IMG/VR virus record: IMGVR_UViG_3300025137_000144
Span: 1-33,283 of that record
DNA from: a virus
DNA length: 33,283 nucleotides
Reading direction: 5' to 3' (one strand)
Positions 5,796-14,181 of the stretch are shown here, in pieces. A program made the position numbers and the translations under genes. Positions within the stretch are counted from its first letter, which is position 1, and every line of letters begins with the position of its first letter. The notes beneath the pieces were generated by a model. The model saw nothing but the letters and a program-made list of their open reading frames with translations, made no database searches and was not told where the DNA came from.

Positions 5796-6437
5796 ATGGC
5801 AACTAAGAATCAAAATGTAAGAGTAGTTTCACCAGTAGGCATTAGTCAATACGCTTGGCTTACACAGCCAGACACAGCGTTTGACCCTGATGGTCATTAC
5901 AAAACTAATTTACTTGTAAAGACTGATGAGGCACAAGCATTAATAAAACAGATTGATGCTGAAATAGCTAACAGCGTAAAGCTTGCACAAGAAAGTAGTA
6001 AGAGCAAAGCACCAGTAAAAAAATCTAATGCTCCCTACATGGAAGAGGTAAATGATGACGGGAATGAAACTGGCTTTACTGTTTTTAAATTTAAAACCAA
6101 AGCAAAAATACACGCTAAAGATGGGACAATCATTCCAAACAAAGTGGCTATCTTTGATAGTAAAGGTAAACCACTTACTGACACCAATGTTTGGTCAGGG
6201 TCAGAAATGAAAGTTAGTGCAGAGCTCATTAAATATCATACCGCAGTTGCAGGAGCAGGTGTAAGTATGAGATTGCGAGCAGTGCAAATTACTAAGCTTG
6301 TCGAAGGCGGTGATGGTAATGCAAAAGGGTACGGCTTCAATGAAGTTGACGGGGGGTACGAAAATACTGAGGACACCTCAACAACACAGGAAGACGTAAA
6401 TGAAAACACGGAGATTCACGAAGAAGCTGACTTCTAA
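5796..6437 (+). CDS. Single-stranded DNA-binding protein, T7 gp2.5-like (213 aa)
   Basis: ATG at 5796 follows TGGAGATT. The protein is close to the length of T7 gp2.5 (232). It has an OB-fold-like body (NVRVVSPVGISQYAWLTQPD near the N terminus, and a later strand-rich region near residues 100-170). The tail is highly acidic and ends in a terminal phenylalanine (EIHEEADF), the feature by which gp2.5 contacts polymerase and helicase. It coats single-stranded DNA at the replication fork and helps recombination. The first gene after candidate promoter 2 and adjacent to endonuclease I, as in T7. The coding end overlaps the next gene by 38 bases. Confidence 0.9.
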   Translation: MATKNQNVRVVSPVGISQYAWLTQPDTAFDPDGHYKTNLLVKTDEAQALIKQIDAEIANSVKLAQESSKSKAPVKKSNAPYMEEVNDDGNETGFTVFKFKTKAKIHAKDGTIIPNKVAIFDSKGKPLTDTNVWSGSEMKVSAELIKYHTAVAGAGVSMRLRAVQITKLVEGGDGNAKGYGFNEVDGGYENTEDTSTTQEDVNENTEIHEEADF

Positions 6438-6822
6438 ACAAGTTGGTATAAGACACGGCTTTCGCTCTGGGTTAGAAGAGCGAGTAGCTGAACAACTAAA
6501 AACTGAAGGTGTGAAGTATCAGTTTGAACAAACTAAACTACAGTATGTTAAGCCAGAAAAAATACATACATACACACCTGATTTTTTTCTTCCGATTCAA
6601 AACATATTTATTGAAAGCAAAGGATTGTTTGCTACGGCTGATAGACAGAAAATGATATTAGTCAAAGCACAACATCCTGACTTAGATATTCGATTTGTTT
6701 TTTCTAATGCAAAGGCACGTATAAGTAAAAAAAGTAAAACAACTTATGCTATGTGGGCAGAGAGAAACAAGTTTCAATGGAGTGACAAAGTTATTCCGCA
6801 GGAGTGGCTCAATGAGAAATGA
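6400..6822 (+). CDS. Endonuclease I, Holliday-junction resolvase, T7 gp3-like (140 aa)
   Basis: The start is ATG at 6400, inside the end of the ssDNA-binding gene. The 140-residue length matches T7 endonuclease I (149). The family motifs are present: FRSGLEERVAEQL with E26, TPDFFLP with D61, and FIESKG with E72 and K74, the PD-(D/E)XK-type metal site. The enzyme cuts branched DNA, helping resolve replication intermediates and degrade host DNA. The N terminus is very basic (MKTRRFTKKL), while the overlapped frame codes the acidic tail of the DNA-binding protein. Its last 11 bases overlap the lysozyme homologue. Confidence 0.93.
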   Translation: MKTRRFTKKLTSKQVGIRHGFRSGLEERVAEQLKTEGVKYQFEQTKLQYVKPEKIHTYTPDFFLPIQNIFIESKGLFATADRQKMILVKAQHPDLDIRFVFSNAKARISKKSKTTYAMWAERNKFQWSDKVIPQEWLNEK

Positions 6823-7246
6823 AAGACAAAAAACTAAATACATCATTGTACATTCTACTAATACAACACCTGATAAGAACATAGGTGCAAAAGAAATTAC
6901 ATCACAAGACAGGAAAGATGGATGGCTGACTTGTCGCTTTCATAAAATTATTACAAGAGATGGAAGCGTAGAAGATGGACGAGACATTCGCATAGCAGGC
7001 ACACATGTTGATAGCGTTACTGAGGTTTACGATGTAACAAATGCTAACAGTATAGGTATCTGCTTAGTCGGAGGTGCAGGTAGTAATGACACACCTGACT
7101 GTAATTTTACTTTGAAGCAATACAATAAACTTTCTGAGTTAGTTGTATCTTTAAAGCAAGAGTACAGTGAAGCTGTTATACTAGGACACAGAGATGTGGC
7201 TAATGTAAAATCTCCTCAATTCAATGTAGCTGAATTGTTGAGCTGA
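6812..7246 (+). CDS. T7-lysozyme (N-acetylmuramoyl-L-alanine amidase) homologue with altered active site (144 aa)
   Basis: ATG at 6812, with AGGAG upstream, gives a 144-residue protein that aligns with T7 gp3.5 from its first strand. A longer frame from 6746 lacks support. Shared features: IIVHSTNTTP with H14 (T7 zinc ligand H17), RDGSVEDGRD, SIGICLVGG, and LGHRD with H126 (T7 H122). Comparing with the T7 sequence from memory, Y46 is replaced by F43, K128 by V132 and zinc ligand C130 by S134. Loss of these residues predicts weak or absent amidase activity. T7 lysozyme also binds and inhibits the phage RNA polymerase, a role that needs no catalysis. The gene sits in the T7 position, next to endonuclease I and before primase-helicase. 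Confidence 0.88.
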   Translation: MRNERQKTKYIIVHSTNTTPDKNIGAKEITSQDRKDGWLTCRFHKIITRDGSVEDGRDIRIAGTHVDSVTEVYDVTNANSIGICLVGGAGSNDTPDCNFTLKQYNKLSELVVSLKQEYSEAVILGHRDVANVKSPQFNVAELLS

Positions 7247-7256
7247 CCTTTGTTGT

Positions 7257-7285
7257 AACCCCACTGGGAAACTGGTGGGGTTTTT
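7257..7285 (+). terminator. Rho-independent-type terminator after the lysozyme homologue
   Basis: ACCCCAC (7258-7264) pairs with GTGGGGT (7275-7281 region) around a 10-base loop and is followed by a run of T at 7281-7285. The GC-rich stem stands out in this AT-rich DNA. It lies between the lysozyme homologue and primase-helicase. Confidence 0.85.
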
Positions 7286-7308
7286 AATCTAATTTAATCG
7301 GGGGAAAC

Positions 7309-8895
7309 ATGGATAACACAGAAAGTAATTTTCTATATCATAGTAGCTGTCAAGCTTGCGGGTCATCCGATGCTAACTCAGTATATGATGATGGGCATGC
7401 CTATTGTTTTTCATGTGGTGTAACAACCAGAGAGGAGAATCAAAAAATGCAGAATATTCAAGACCAAAAATTTATTGACGGAACAGTCAAGCCACTTACC
7501 AAAAGAAACCTCGATAAAGATACACTTCAAAAATTTAATTATCAAACAGGCATCCACAAAGGACGACCAGTTCAAATAGCAAACTACTATAATAAAGACA
7601 GACAACTAGTAGCACAAAAACTAAGACACACTGACAAAACTTTTCAATGGATAGGCGAGAGCCGAGAGTCAGGTTTATTTGGACAACACTTGTGGCGTGA
7701 CAAAGGACGTATGTGTGTTGTAACTGAAGGCGAGCTAGATGCAATGTCACTATCTAAGGTACAACAAAATAAGTTTCCAGTTGTAAGTGTAAAGTCAGGA
7801 GCACAGGGAGCAAAGCGAGATGTCATAAAAGCACTAGAGTGGTTAGAAGGATTTGAGTCAGTCATATTTTTATTTGACCAAGATGATGCAGGTAAAGCAG
7901 GTGCTCTTGAATGTGCAAAAGTGTTATCACCCAACAAAGCAAAGATAGCTACCATGCCATTAAAAGATGCTAACGAAATGTTGCTTGCAGGTAAAACAAA
8001 AGAATTAATAGACTGCGTGTGGTCAGCTAAAGCTTATCAACCAGATGGTATTATTTTAGGTAAGGATATGTGGGAAGAAATATCTAAAGAAGATAAATAC
8101 ATTACTGCTCAATATCCATTTGACTATCTTAATGCAAAGACACATGGTCTAAGAAAAGGTGAACTAGTAACTGTTACTGCAGGGTCGGGTGTAGGTAAGT
8201 CTAGTTTTTGTAGACACGTAGCACTCAGCTTATTAGAACAAAATTTTAAAGTTGGGTACATAGCTTTAGAAGAGTCTGTAAAACACACGGCTTTAGGTAT
8301 TATGAGTATAGCTCTAAAGAAGCCTTTGAATTTATCAAGAGAAGGAGTAAGTGAAGATGAACTTCTACACACGTTTAATGATACTGTCGGTAATGGTAGC
8401 TTTTATTTATACAACCACTTTGGCTCAACCGCTTCTGACAATTTAATATCTAAGATAAGATACTTAGCTAAAGCATGTGAGGTAGACTACGTTATTCTTG
8501 ACCACTTACATATGGCACTATCAGCAGTTGGAGATGAAACAACTAATGATGAAAGAAAGTTAATTGATTACACGGTAAGTAAACTACGGACTTTAGTTGA
8601 AGAGACAGGCATTGGGTTAATACTTGTATCACATTTAAAAAGACCTGAAGGAAACAAAGGGTATGAAGATGGAGTTGAAGTATCAATGAATAGCCTTAGA
8701 GGTTCAGCAAGTATCGGACAATTAAGTAACATGTTAATATCTTTAAATAGAGATTTAAAGTCAGATGAAAACACTACACAAGTAAACGTATTAAAGAATA
8801 GGTTCAGTGGGGAAACAGGACAAGCAGGAATGTTATATTTTAATCTTGAAACTGGAAGTCTTAATGAAATCAAAGAAACCACCAACGACTTTTGA
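7309..8895 (+). CDS. DNA primase-helicase, T7 gp4-like (528 aa)
   Basis: ATG at 7309 follows CGGGGGAAAC. Domain order matches T7 gp4 (566 aa). An N-terminal zinc ribbon has C14, C17, C33 and C36. A Toprim primase centre has E140 (VTEGELDAMS) and D190/D192 (LFDQDDAGKAGA). The C-terminal RecA-like helicase has Walker A AGSGVGKSS with K297 and a Walker-B-like LDHLH with D398. It unwinds DNA 5'-3' as a ring and lays primers for the polymerase. Unlike T7, I see no sign of the internal start that makes a helicase-only form, though I did not test this. Its end overlaps the next small gene by 32 bases. Confidence 0.96.
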   Translation: MDNTESNFLYHSSCQACGSSDANSVYDDGHAYCFSCGVTTREENQKMQNIQDQKFIDGTVKPLTKRNLDKDTLQKFNYQTGIHKGRPVQIANYYNKDRQLVAQKLRHTDKTFQWIGESRESGLFGQHLWRDKGRMCVVTEGELDAMSLSKVQQNKFPVVSVKSGAQGAKRDVIKALEWLEGFESVIFLFDQDDAGKAGALECAKVLSPNKAKIATMPLKDANEMLLAGKTKELIDCVWSAKAYQPDGIILGKDMWEEISKEDKYITAQYPFDYLNAKTHGLRKGELVTVTAGSGVGKSSFCRHVALSLLEQNFKVGYIALEESVKHTALGIMSIALKKPLNLSREGVSEDELLHTFNDTVGNGSFYLYNHFGSTASDNLISKIRYLAKACEVDYVILDHLHMALSAVGDETTNDERKLIDYTVSKLRTLVEETGIGLILVSHLKRPEGNKGYEDGVEVSMNSLRGSASIGQLSNMLISLNRDLKSDENTTQVNVLKNRFSGETGQAGMLYFNLETGSLNEIKETTNDF

Positions 8896-9133
8896 AATTG
8901 AATTTACACCAGATGCAGAAGATAAGTTTATTGACACAGCTTCTTATCCATCTTGGAGTTCATTAATATCAGTTGCTATTTTAACTGCACGCTCACATCC
9001 CAATGAAATTATTTATATAGATGTTGGTAAACAAGAGTCAGCCAAACACATTGATGATGCTCTTTTAAGTCTTGCAGAAGAAGGTGAGATAGCTGCTTTA
9101 CAAATAGAAGTTAGATGCAATTCATTACATTAA
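8864..9133 (+). CDS. Hypothetical protein between helicase and DNA polymerase (89 aa)
   Basis: I chose ATG at 8864 because GGAAG lies six bases upstream; the frame is open further back to 8807 only as part of the helicase overlap. The 89-residue product starts MKSKKPPTTFEIEFTPDAED and is acidic after its basic first residues, with a predicted alpha/beta pattern (helix around ISVAILTARSHP, strand IIYIDVG). I do not recognise it. Its position between helicase and polymerase, overlapping the former and ten bases from the latter, suggests a replication-linked role, which is inference. Confidence 0.65.
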   Translation: MKSKKPPTTFEIEFTPDAEDKFIDTASYPSWSSLISVAILTARSHPNEIIYIDVGKQESAKHIDDALLSLAEEGEIAALQIEVRCNSLH

Positions 9134-9143
9134 AGGAGAGAAA

Positions 9144-10877
9144 ATGAGATATTGTTTTGATATAGAAACAGACGGCTTTGTTGAAGCATGCACAAAAATA
9201 CATTGCATTGTTCTTAAAGATATTGATAAGCAAGAAATCTTAACTGTCTCCAATGATGAAGCTGTTAAACTTTTAAGTAAGGCTGAATTAATTACAGGTC
9301 ATAACATAGTTAAATTTGATATACCAGTTATACAAAAGTTTTACCCTGAGTTTAAAACTACAGCAAAAATTTTTGACACGCTCATAGCAACCCGATTACT
9401 TTTCCCTGATATTAGAGATAGTGATTTTAAAAGATTAGATTTTCCTACTAACTGTATTGGAAGGCATAGTCTTAAAGCATGGGGGTATCGTATTGGTACG
9501 TATAAAGAACAGATAGATACAGACTGGAGTGTGTTTACTTCTGAGATGTTAGAGTATTGTAAGCAAGACGTAGAAGTAACCTTTCAGTTATTTAATAAAA
9601 TACAAAAGATTGATTACTCAAAAGAAGCTATGGATTTAGAGCATGAAGTAGCTACATTGATATATGAACAAGAACAATACGGAATTAAGTTTAATGTAAA
9701 CAAAGCTACTAAATTATATGGTAAACTTAGTGCAAGAAGATTAGAACTTGAAGACGAGTTCCAAAAAATATTTAAACCAATAACTGTTAAGACTCCTTTT
9801 ATTCCTAAAGTTAATAATAAAAGTAAAGGGTATGTAAAAGGGGAAGTTTTTTATAAAGAGAATACAGTTATATTTAATCCATCTAGCAGGCAACATATAG
9901 CTGACCGTTTAATTGAACGGTACAAATGGAAGCCAACAGTTTTTACTCCTGATGGTAAGCCTAAGCTAGATGAAACAGTTTTAAGCAAGCTAGATTTTCC
10001 TGAAGCATCTTTGTTATGCGAACATTTTCTCCTCGATAAGCGTATAGCTCAGGTAGCAACAGGTAATCAGGCTTGGTTAAAAGTCGAAAAGGACGGAAGA
10101 ATACACGGGAGTTGCAATACTAACTCTACGGTTACGGCAAGGGCGACCCATAGTTCCCCCAACTTGGCTCAAATTCCTAGCTGTTCCGTCCCTTTTGGCA
10201 CTGATTGTAGGTCATTATTCTGTGTCGACAAAGGTAATAAATTAGTTGGCATTGATATATCAGGTTTAGAAATTAGATTGCTTTGTCATTACATGGCTAA
10301 GTATGACAATGGGGAATATAGTAAAGTAGTTCTTGAAGGAGACATACACACCGAAACACAAAAGCTTGCAGGTTTAGAGACAAGAGATTTAGCTAAGAGA
10401 TTTTACTATTGCTTTTTATATGGTGGTGGTGTCAAACGAATAGCTGAAGTAACTGGCAAGAAAGTCAAAGAAGCATCTCAAATTAAAAAAAGATTTTTAA
10501 ATAACTTACCTGCTCTTAACAAATTAATAGAGCAAGTACAGAAAGCCTCGTCAAGAGGTTACTTAATAGGATTAGATAAACGACAGGTTAAGGTGCGGTC
10601 AGAACATGCCGCATTAAATACATTACTACAATGTGCAGGAGCACTTGTGTGTAAGCAATGGCTTGTTGAGTTTAATAAAGTAGTACACAAAATTCCAAAC
10701 GCACAACAAGTTGTTTGGGTGCATGACGAAATACAAGTTGAGTGTCGTGAAAGCGATGCTGAAACTATTGGACGTTTAGCTGTCGAGTGTATTGAACGAG
10801 CAGGCAAGCATTTCCAACTGAGGATTCCATTAACGGGGGAATACAATATTGGAGACAACTGGAGTGAAACTCACTAA
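9144..10877 (+). CDS. Family A DNA polymerase with 3'-5' exonuclease, T7 gp5-like (577 aa)
   Basis: ATG at 9144 follows AAGGAGAG. The protein is shorter than T7 gp5 (704). The exonuclease domain is intact: Exo I CFDIETDG with D6 and E8, and Exo III YCKQDVEVT. The polymerase domain has motif A VGIDISGLEIR with D371 (T7 D475), motif B RDLAKRFYYCFLYG with R414, K418 and Y422 (T7 R518, K522, Y526), and motif C WVHDEIQVE with D528 and E529. Tyrosine at the motif B position is that of T7 and predicts poor discrimination against dideoxynucleotides. The enzyme replicates the phage genome with the primase-helicase and DNA-binding protein. It overlaps the following gene by 29 bases. Confidence 0.97.
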   Translation: MRYCFDIETDGFVEACTKIHCIVLKDIDKQEILTVSNDEAVKLLSKAELITGHNIVKFDIPVIQKFYPEFKTTAKIFDTLIATRLLFPDIRDSDFKRLDFPTNCIGRHSLKAWGYRIGTYKEQIDTDWSVFTSEMLEYCKQDVEVTFQLFNKIQKIDYSKEAMDLEHEVATLIYEQEQYGIKFNVNKATKLYGKLSARRLELEDEFQKIFKPITVKTPFIPKVNNKSKGYVKGEVFYKENTVIFNPSSRQHIADRLIERYKWKPTVFTPDGKPKLDETVLSKLDFPEASLLCEHFLLDKRIAQVATGNQAWLKVEKDGRIHGSCNTNSTVTARATHSSPNLAQIPSCSVPFGTDCRSLFCVDKGNKLVGIDISGLEIRLLCHYMAKYDNGEYSKVVLEGDIHTETQKLAGLETRDLAKRFYYCFLYGGGVKRIAEVTGKKVKEASQIKKRFLNNLPALNKLIEQVQKASSRGYLIGLDKRQVKVRSEHAALNTLLQCAGALVCKQWLVEFNKVVHKIPNAQQVVWVHDEIQVECRESDAETIGRLAVECIERAGKHFQLRIPLTGEYNIGDNWSETH

Positions 10878-11301
10878 AAAAAATAGCAAGTTTGATTTAG
10901 ATTTAAAGTATGGACAACAGCGAGAACAACGTGTTGCTGACTTACTTGGTGCAGATAAAAATAAAATAGAAGTCAAAACAGAAAGAGACTGGTGGCATAA
11001 AACAGGTAACATTGTTATTGAAGTAGAATGCAATGGTAAGCCTAGTGGCATCAGTGTTACTGAAGCAGACTACTGGGTGCACATCCTTGCAATAGGTCAA
11101 GAAGATTATTGTAAATTATTTTTTGAAGTTCCTGTTTTAAAACAAATAGTAAAAAGATACGAAAGTAACTGGCGTATGCTAGGAGATAGGCGTGCCTCAA
11201 AATGTATTATCATTCCCTTAAAAGATTTATTCATAAACGTAAACGAAGTTTTAACTAGAGGAAAAAACAATGGCAAAGAAAAAAAGAACACTACTGATTG
11301 A
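10849..11301 (+). CDS. PD-(D/E)XK nuclease-like protein (about 150 aa)
   Basis: The frame can start at TTG 10849 (GGGGGA upstream) or GTG 10864 (GGAG upstream); both lie within the end of the polymerase gene. The product has a pattern typical of PD-(D/E)XK nucleases: an early helix with E26 (YGQQREQRVADLL), D36, then E41-V-K43 (IEVKTE) on a strand, followed by a further strand (GNIVIEVECNG). This suggests metal-dependent DNA cleavage, though the exact family is not recognised and no partner is visible. It lies between DNA polymerase and exonuclease and overlaps the latter by 32 bases, consistent with replication, recombination or host DNA breakdown. Confidence 0.7.
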   Translation: METTGVKLTKKNSKFDLDLKYGQQREQRVADLLGADKNKIEVKTERDWWHKTGNIVIEVECNGKPSGISVTEADYWVHILAIGQEDYCKLFFEVPVLKQIVKRYESNWRMLGDRRASKCIIIPLKDLFINVNEVLTRGKNNGKEKKNTTD

Positions 11302-12022
11302 TGGTGACATATTAATTTACAAAATAGCTATGGTAAACGAAGTCCCTACACATTGGGGAGACGGCTTGTGGACATTACATGTTGATGAAAACATTTGTAA
11401 AAATGCTGTTGATGACGGCATTCATAAACTGTTAGAAAATTTAGAAGCAGACAATTATGTAGTTGCTTTAACCGACTCTCATAATTTTAGAAAAGATGTT
11501 TTACCTTCATACAAAGATAATCGTAAGAATGTTAGAAAGCCTATGGTTCTTAAACAACTGCGTGAGTATGTTATGGAAAAACACAATGGTGTTGTCTTCC
11601 CTAACATAGAAGCGGATGATGTATTAGGCATTATGGCAACTGAGCCACACACTGATGAAAGAATTATTGTGACTATTGATAAAGACCTTAGACAAATTCC
11701 TGCATTAATTTCTACTGATGGAAAAGAAATAGAAAAGATAGACAAAGTAGAAGCTGACCACTGGTTTATGATACAGGTGTTAGCAGGTGATGCAGTGGAT
11801 GGGTACACAGGTGTGCCCAAAGTAGGAATAAAAACAGCAGAAAAAATATTAGATGGTGTTGGTACTACTCTTTCAGAGTTGTGGAGCACAGTCTTAAAAG
11901 CTTATGACAAAGCAGGCTACTCACAAAAAGAAGCAGAGCAACAAGCAAGAGTAGCACACATATTAACTGCTTCAGAATATAACCAAAAAACAGGAGAGGT
12001 AAAACTATGGCAGATAACGTAA
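11270..12022 (+). CDS. 5'-3' exonuclease, FEN/PolI N-domain type, T7 gp6-like (250 aa)
   Basis: ATG at 11270 follows AGAGGA. The acidic metal-binding residues of the flap-nuclease family are present in order: D11/D13 (LLIDGDILIY), E114/D116/D117 (IEADDVLGI), D137/D139 (TIDKDLRQIP) and D174/D177 (LAGDAVDGYTGVPK). The helix-three-turn-helix DNA-binding segment follows (GVPKVGIKTAEKIL). YKDNR at 81-85 matches the family's basic site. Length is a little below T7 gp6 (300). It removes RNA primers and degrades host DNA to feed nucleotides into phage synthesis, alongside the ribonucleotide reductase downstream. It overlaps the next gene by 16 bases. Confidence 0.93.
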   Translation: MAKKKRTLLIDGDILIYKIAMVNEVPTHWGDGLWTLHVDENICKNAVDDGIHKLLENLEADNYVVALTDSHNFRKDVLPSYKDNRKNVRKPMVLKQLREYVMEKHNGVVFPNIEADDVLGIMATEPHTDERIIVTIDKDLRQIPALISTDGKEIEKIDKVEADHWFMIQVLAGDAVDGYTGVPKVGIKTAEKILDGVGTTLSELWSTVLKAYDKAGYSQKEAEQQARVAHILTASEYNQKTGEVKLWQIT

Positions 12023-12270
12023 ATAAACCAGAGCATTACATGCAAGGAGAAGTCGAGTGTATTGATGCTATTGAGTCAGCAACAATGGGAGTAGGTGGTT
12101 TAGCAGCAGTCTGTGTTGCAAACGTGATTAAGTATGTGTGGCGTTTTTCTAAAAAGAATGGAATAGAAGATTTAGATAAAGCTGATTATTATTTACAGCG
12201 TTTACGAACTATTGTCAGATTTAAAACAGAACGTGATAATCAAAATTCATTTAACTTTAAAGGAGATTAG
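12007..12270 (+). CDS. DUF3310 protein, related to the T7 gp1.7 nucleotide kinase region (87 aa)
   Basis: ATG at 12007 follows GGAGAGG. The short protein carries the DUF3310 signature: KPEHYMQGEVECIDAIESA at the start, then NVIKYVWRFSKKNG and DLDKADYYLQRL. In T7 this domain is part of gp1.7, a nucleotide kinase acting on dTMP and dGMP. The domain alone is common in phages and its isolated activity is not well established. Its location directly before the ribonucleotide reductase, overlapping the exonuclease, fits a nucleotide-metabolism role. Confidence 0.85.
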   Translation: MADNVNKPEHYMQGEVECIDAIESATMGVGGLAAVCVANVIKYVWRFSKKNGIEDLDKADYYLQRLRTIVRFKTERDNQNSFNFKGD

Positions 12271-12273
12271 AAA

Positions 12274-14151
12274 TTGAGTACAAGCTTACCCACCGTTTAT
12301 CAGGACGTTATTGCAATTAGTAGATACGCTAGGTACATACCTGAGAAACAACGCAGAGAAACATGGAGTGAAACAGTTGATAGACTTATTAACTACCTGT
12401 CATATAAAACACCACAGCTATTAAAAGAAATGCCTGCTATTAAAAAAGCAGTATTAAACCTAGAGGTTATGCCTTCGATGCGTTTATTAATGACAGCAGG
12501 AGAAGCCTGTGAGCGAGATAACATCTCTGCTTACAACTGTTCCTACCTTGCAGTAAACAACAAACGAGCTTTTAGTGAAGCATTATATATTCTTATGAAT
12601 GGGACAGGTGTAGGGTTTAGTTGTGAACGAGAAGAAACAGACCAGTTGCCGTTGATACCTGACACATTGGAAGAAGTAGATGATGTCATTGTGGTTGAAG
12701 ACAGTAAACTTGGATGGGCAAAAGCATTTAAAAAATTATTATCTAGTCTATGGGAAGGTGATATACCTACTGTAGATTATTCTAAAGTAAGACCTGCAGG
12801 TGCACGGTTAAAAACTTTTGGTGGTAGAGCATCAGGGCACGAACCTTTAAAACGATTGTTTGATTTTACATTAGATACTTTTAAAGAAGCAACAGGAAGA
12901 AATTTATATTCAATCGAAGTCCATGACATCATGTGTATGATTGGAGAGATAGTTGTAGTAGGCGGTGTAAGACGTAGTGCTCTAATATCCCTGTCTGATT
13001 TAACCGACAAGCGTATGCGTGAAGCCAAAATGGGTGCATGGTACAACGATAATTCATACAGAGGATTAGCTAACAACTCAGTTGCATACACAGAAAAACC
13101 TGACAGCGAAACATTTATGGAAGAATGGCTATCATTAGTTAAATCTAAATCAGGTGAAAGAGGAATGTTCAACAGAGAGGCAGCACAAAAGCAAGCTGCG
13201 TTATGGAAAAGACGTTCAGACTCTATGAGTTACGGAACAAACCCTTGCAGTGAAATAATATTACGTGATAAGCAGTTCTGTAATCTTTCAGAAGTTGTAG
13301 TGCGAGCAGGAGATACTGAAGCTTCTCTTAAAAAGAAAGTACAAATAGCAACTATACTTGGAACAATACAATCGACACTTACTAACTTTAAATTTATTTC
13401 ATCTGATTGGTCGAACAACACTCTTGAAGAAAGATTATTAGGTGTTTCTCTTACAGGTATTATGGATGCAGAAATTACCAGTAACCCTGACCCTAAAATG
13501 CTAGAACGATTAAGAGATGTTGCTAGAAGAACTAATGAAAAATTTGCAGACATTCTTGAAATACCACACAGTGCGTCAATAACTTGTGTAAAACCAAGCG
13601 GTACTGTAAGCCAATTAGTAGATGCTGCATCAGGCATTCACGCAAGACATTCAGATTATTATTATCGTAGAGTTAGAGTAGATAAAAAAGACCCTGTGTA
13701 TGACTTTCTAAAAGACAAAGGTGTTGAAGTAGAAGATGAAGCTTTTAGACCTGACAACACAGCCGTGTTTACTTTTCCAATGAAAGCTCCTGATGGAGCT
13801 GTTCTTCGTAATGATAAAACTGCTATTGAACAAATGGAAAACTGGTTAGTATATCAACGACATTGGTGTGAACATAAACCATCTGTTACTATCTCTGTTA
13901 AAGATGAAGAGTGGGTAGAAGCAGGTGCGTGGGTGTGGAAACATTTTGATGAAATATCAGGCATATCTTTCTTACCACACAGTGACCATACATACGTTCA
14001 AGCACCTTATGAAGACTGTACTAAAGAACAATATGAACAGTTATTTAAAACAACACCCCAAAATATAGACTGGTTAAAGTTTATTGAAGCGGATGACAAC
14101 ACAACTGCGGCACAGACACTAGCATGCACAGGCGGTTCTTGTGAAGTATAG
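12274..14151 (+). CDS. Adenosylcobalamin-dependent (class II, monomeric) ribonucleotide reductase (625 aa)
   Basis: Start is TTG at 12274, supported by AAGGAG eight bases upstream and no nearby ATG. The protein resembles the monomeric Lactobacillus-type ribonucleoside-triphosphate reductase. C89 (SAYNCSYL) and C336 (QFCNLSE) fit the redox-active pair. C325 in NPCSEI fits the thiyl-radical cysteine, and the 11-residue spacing to C336 equals C408-C419 of the Lactobacillus enzyme. The C-terminal CTGGSC (C618, C623) is the shuttle pair. It makes deoxynucleotides for phage replication and needs vitamin B12. It ends the replication block; candidate promoter 3 begins two bases after its stop. Confidence 0.95.
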   Translation: MSTSLPTVYQDVIAISRYARYIPEKQRRETWSETVDRLINYLSYKTPQLLKEMPAIKKAVLNLEVMPSMRLLMTAGEACERDNISAYNCSYLAVNNKRAFSEALYILMNGTGVGFSCEREETDQLPLIPDTLEEVDDVIVVEDSKLGWAKAFKKLLSSLWEGDIPTVDYSKVRPAGARLKTFGGRASGHEPLKRLFDFTLDTFKEATGRNLYSIEVHDIMCMIGEIVVVGGVRRSALISLSDLTDKRMREAKMGAWYNDNSYRGLANNSVAYTEKPDSETFMEEWLSLVKSKSGERGMFNREAAQKQAALWKRRSDSMSYGTNPCSEIILRDKQFCNLSEVVVRAGDTEASLKKKVQIATILGTIQSTLTNFKFISSDWSNNTLEERLLGVSLTGIMDAEITSNPDPKMLERLRDVARRTNEKFADILEIPHSASITCVKPSGTVSQLVDAASGIHARHSDYYYRRVRVDKKDPVYDFLKDKGVEVEDEAFRPDNTAVFTFPMKAPDGAVLRNDKTAIEQMENWLVYQRHWCEHKPSVTISVKDEEWVEAGAWVWKHFDEISGISFLPHSDHTYVQAPYEDCTKEQYEQLFKTTPQNIDWLKFIEADDNTTAAQTLACTGGSCEV

Positions 14152-14152
14152 T

Positions 14153-14175
14153 AGTAAAGTGCCCTTTTTAGAAGG
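14153..14175 (+). promoter_or_regulatory. Candidate phage RNA polymerase promoter 3
   Basis: TAAAGTGCCC (14155-14164) followed by TTTT and TAGAAGG matches the recurrent pattern. It begins one base after the reductase stop codon and precedes the morphogenesis genes, where a T7-like phage would place a late promoter. Confidence 0.7.
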
Positions 14176-14181
14176 ATAATT

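Noticed and set aside
6746-6811. A longer N terminus for the lysozyme homologue
   Set aside because: The upstream extension lies entirely within endonuclease I, has no good ribosome binding site, and the protein from 6812 already aligns with the T7 start.
11479-13637. Long reverse-strand frames opposite the exonuclease and reductase genes
   Set aside because: They oppose well-identified genes, show no domains and lack ribosome binding sites.
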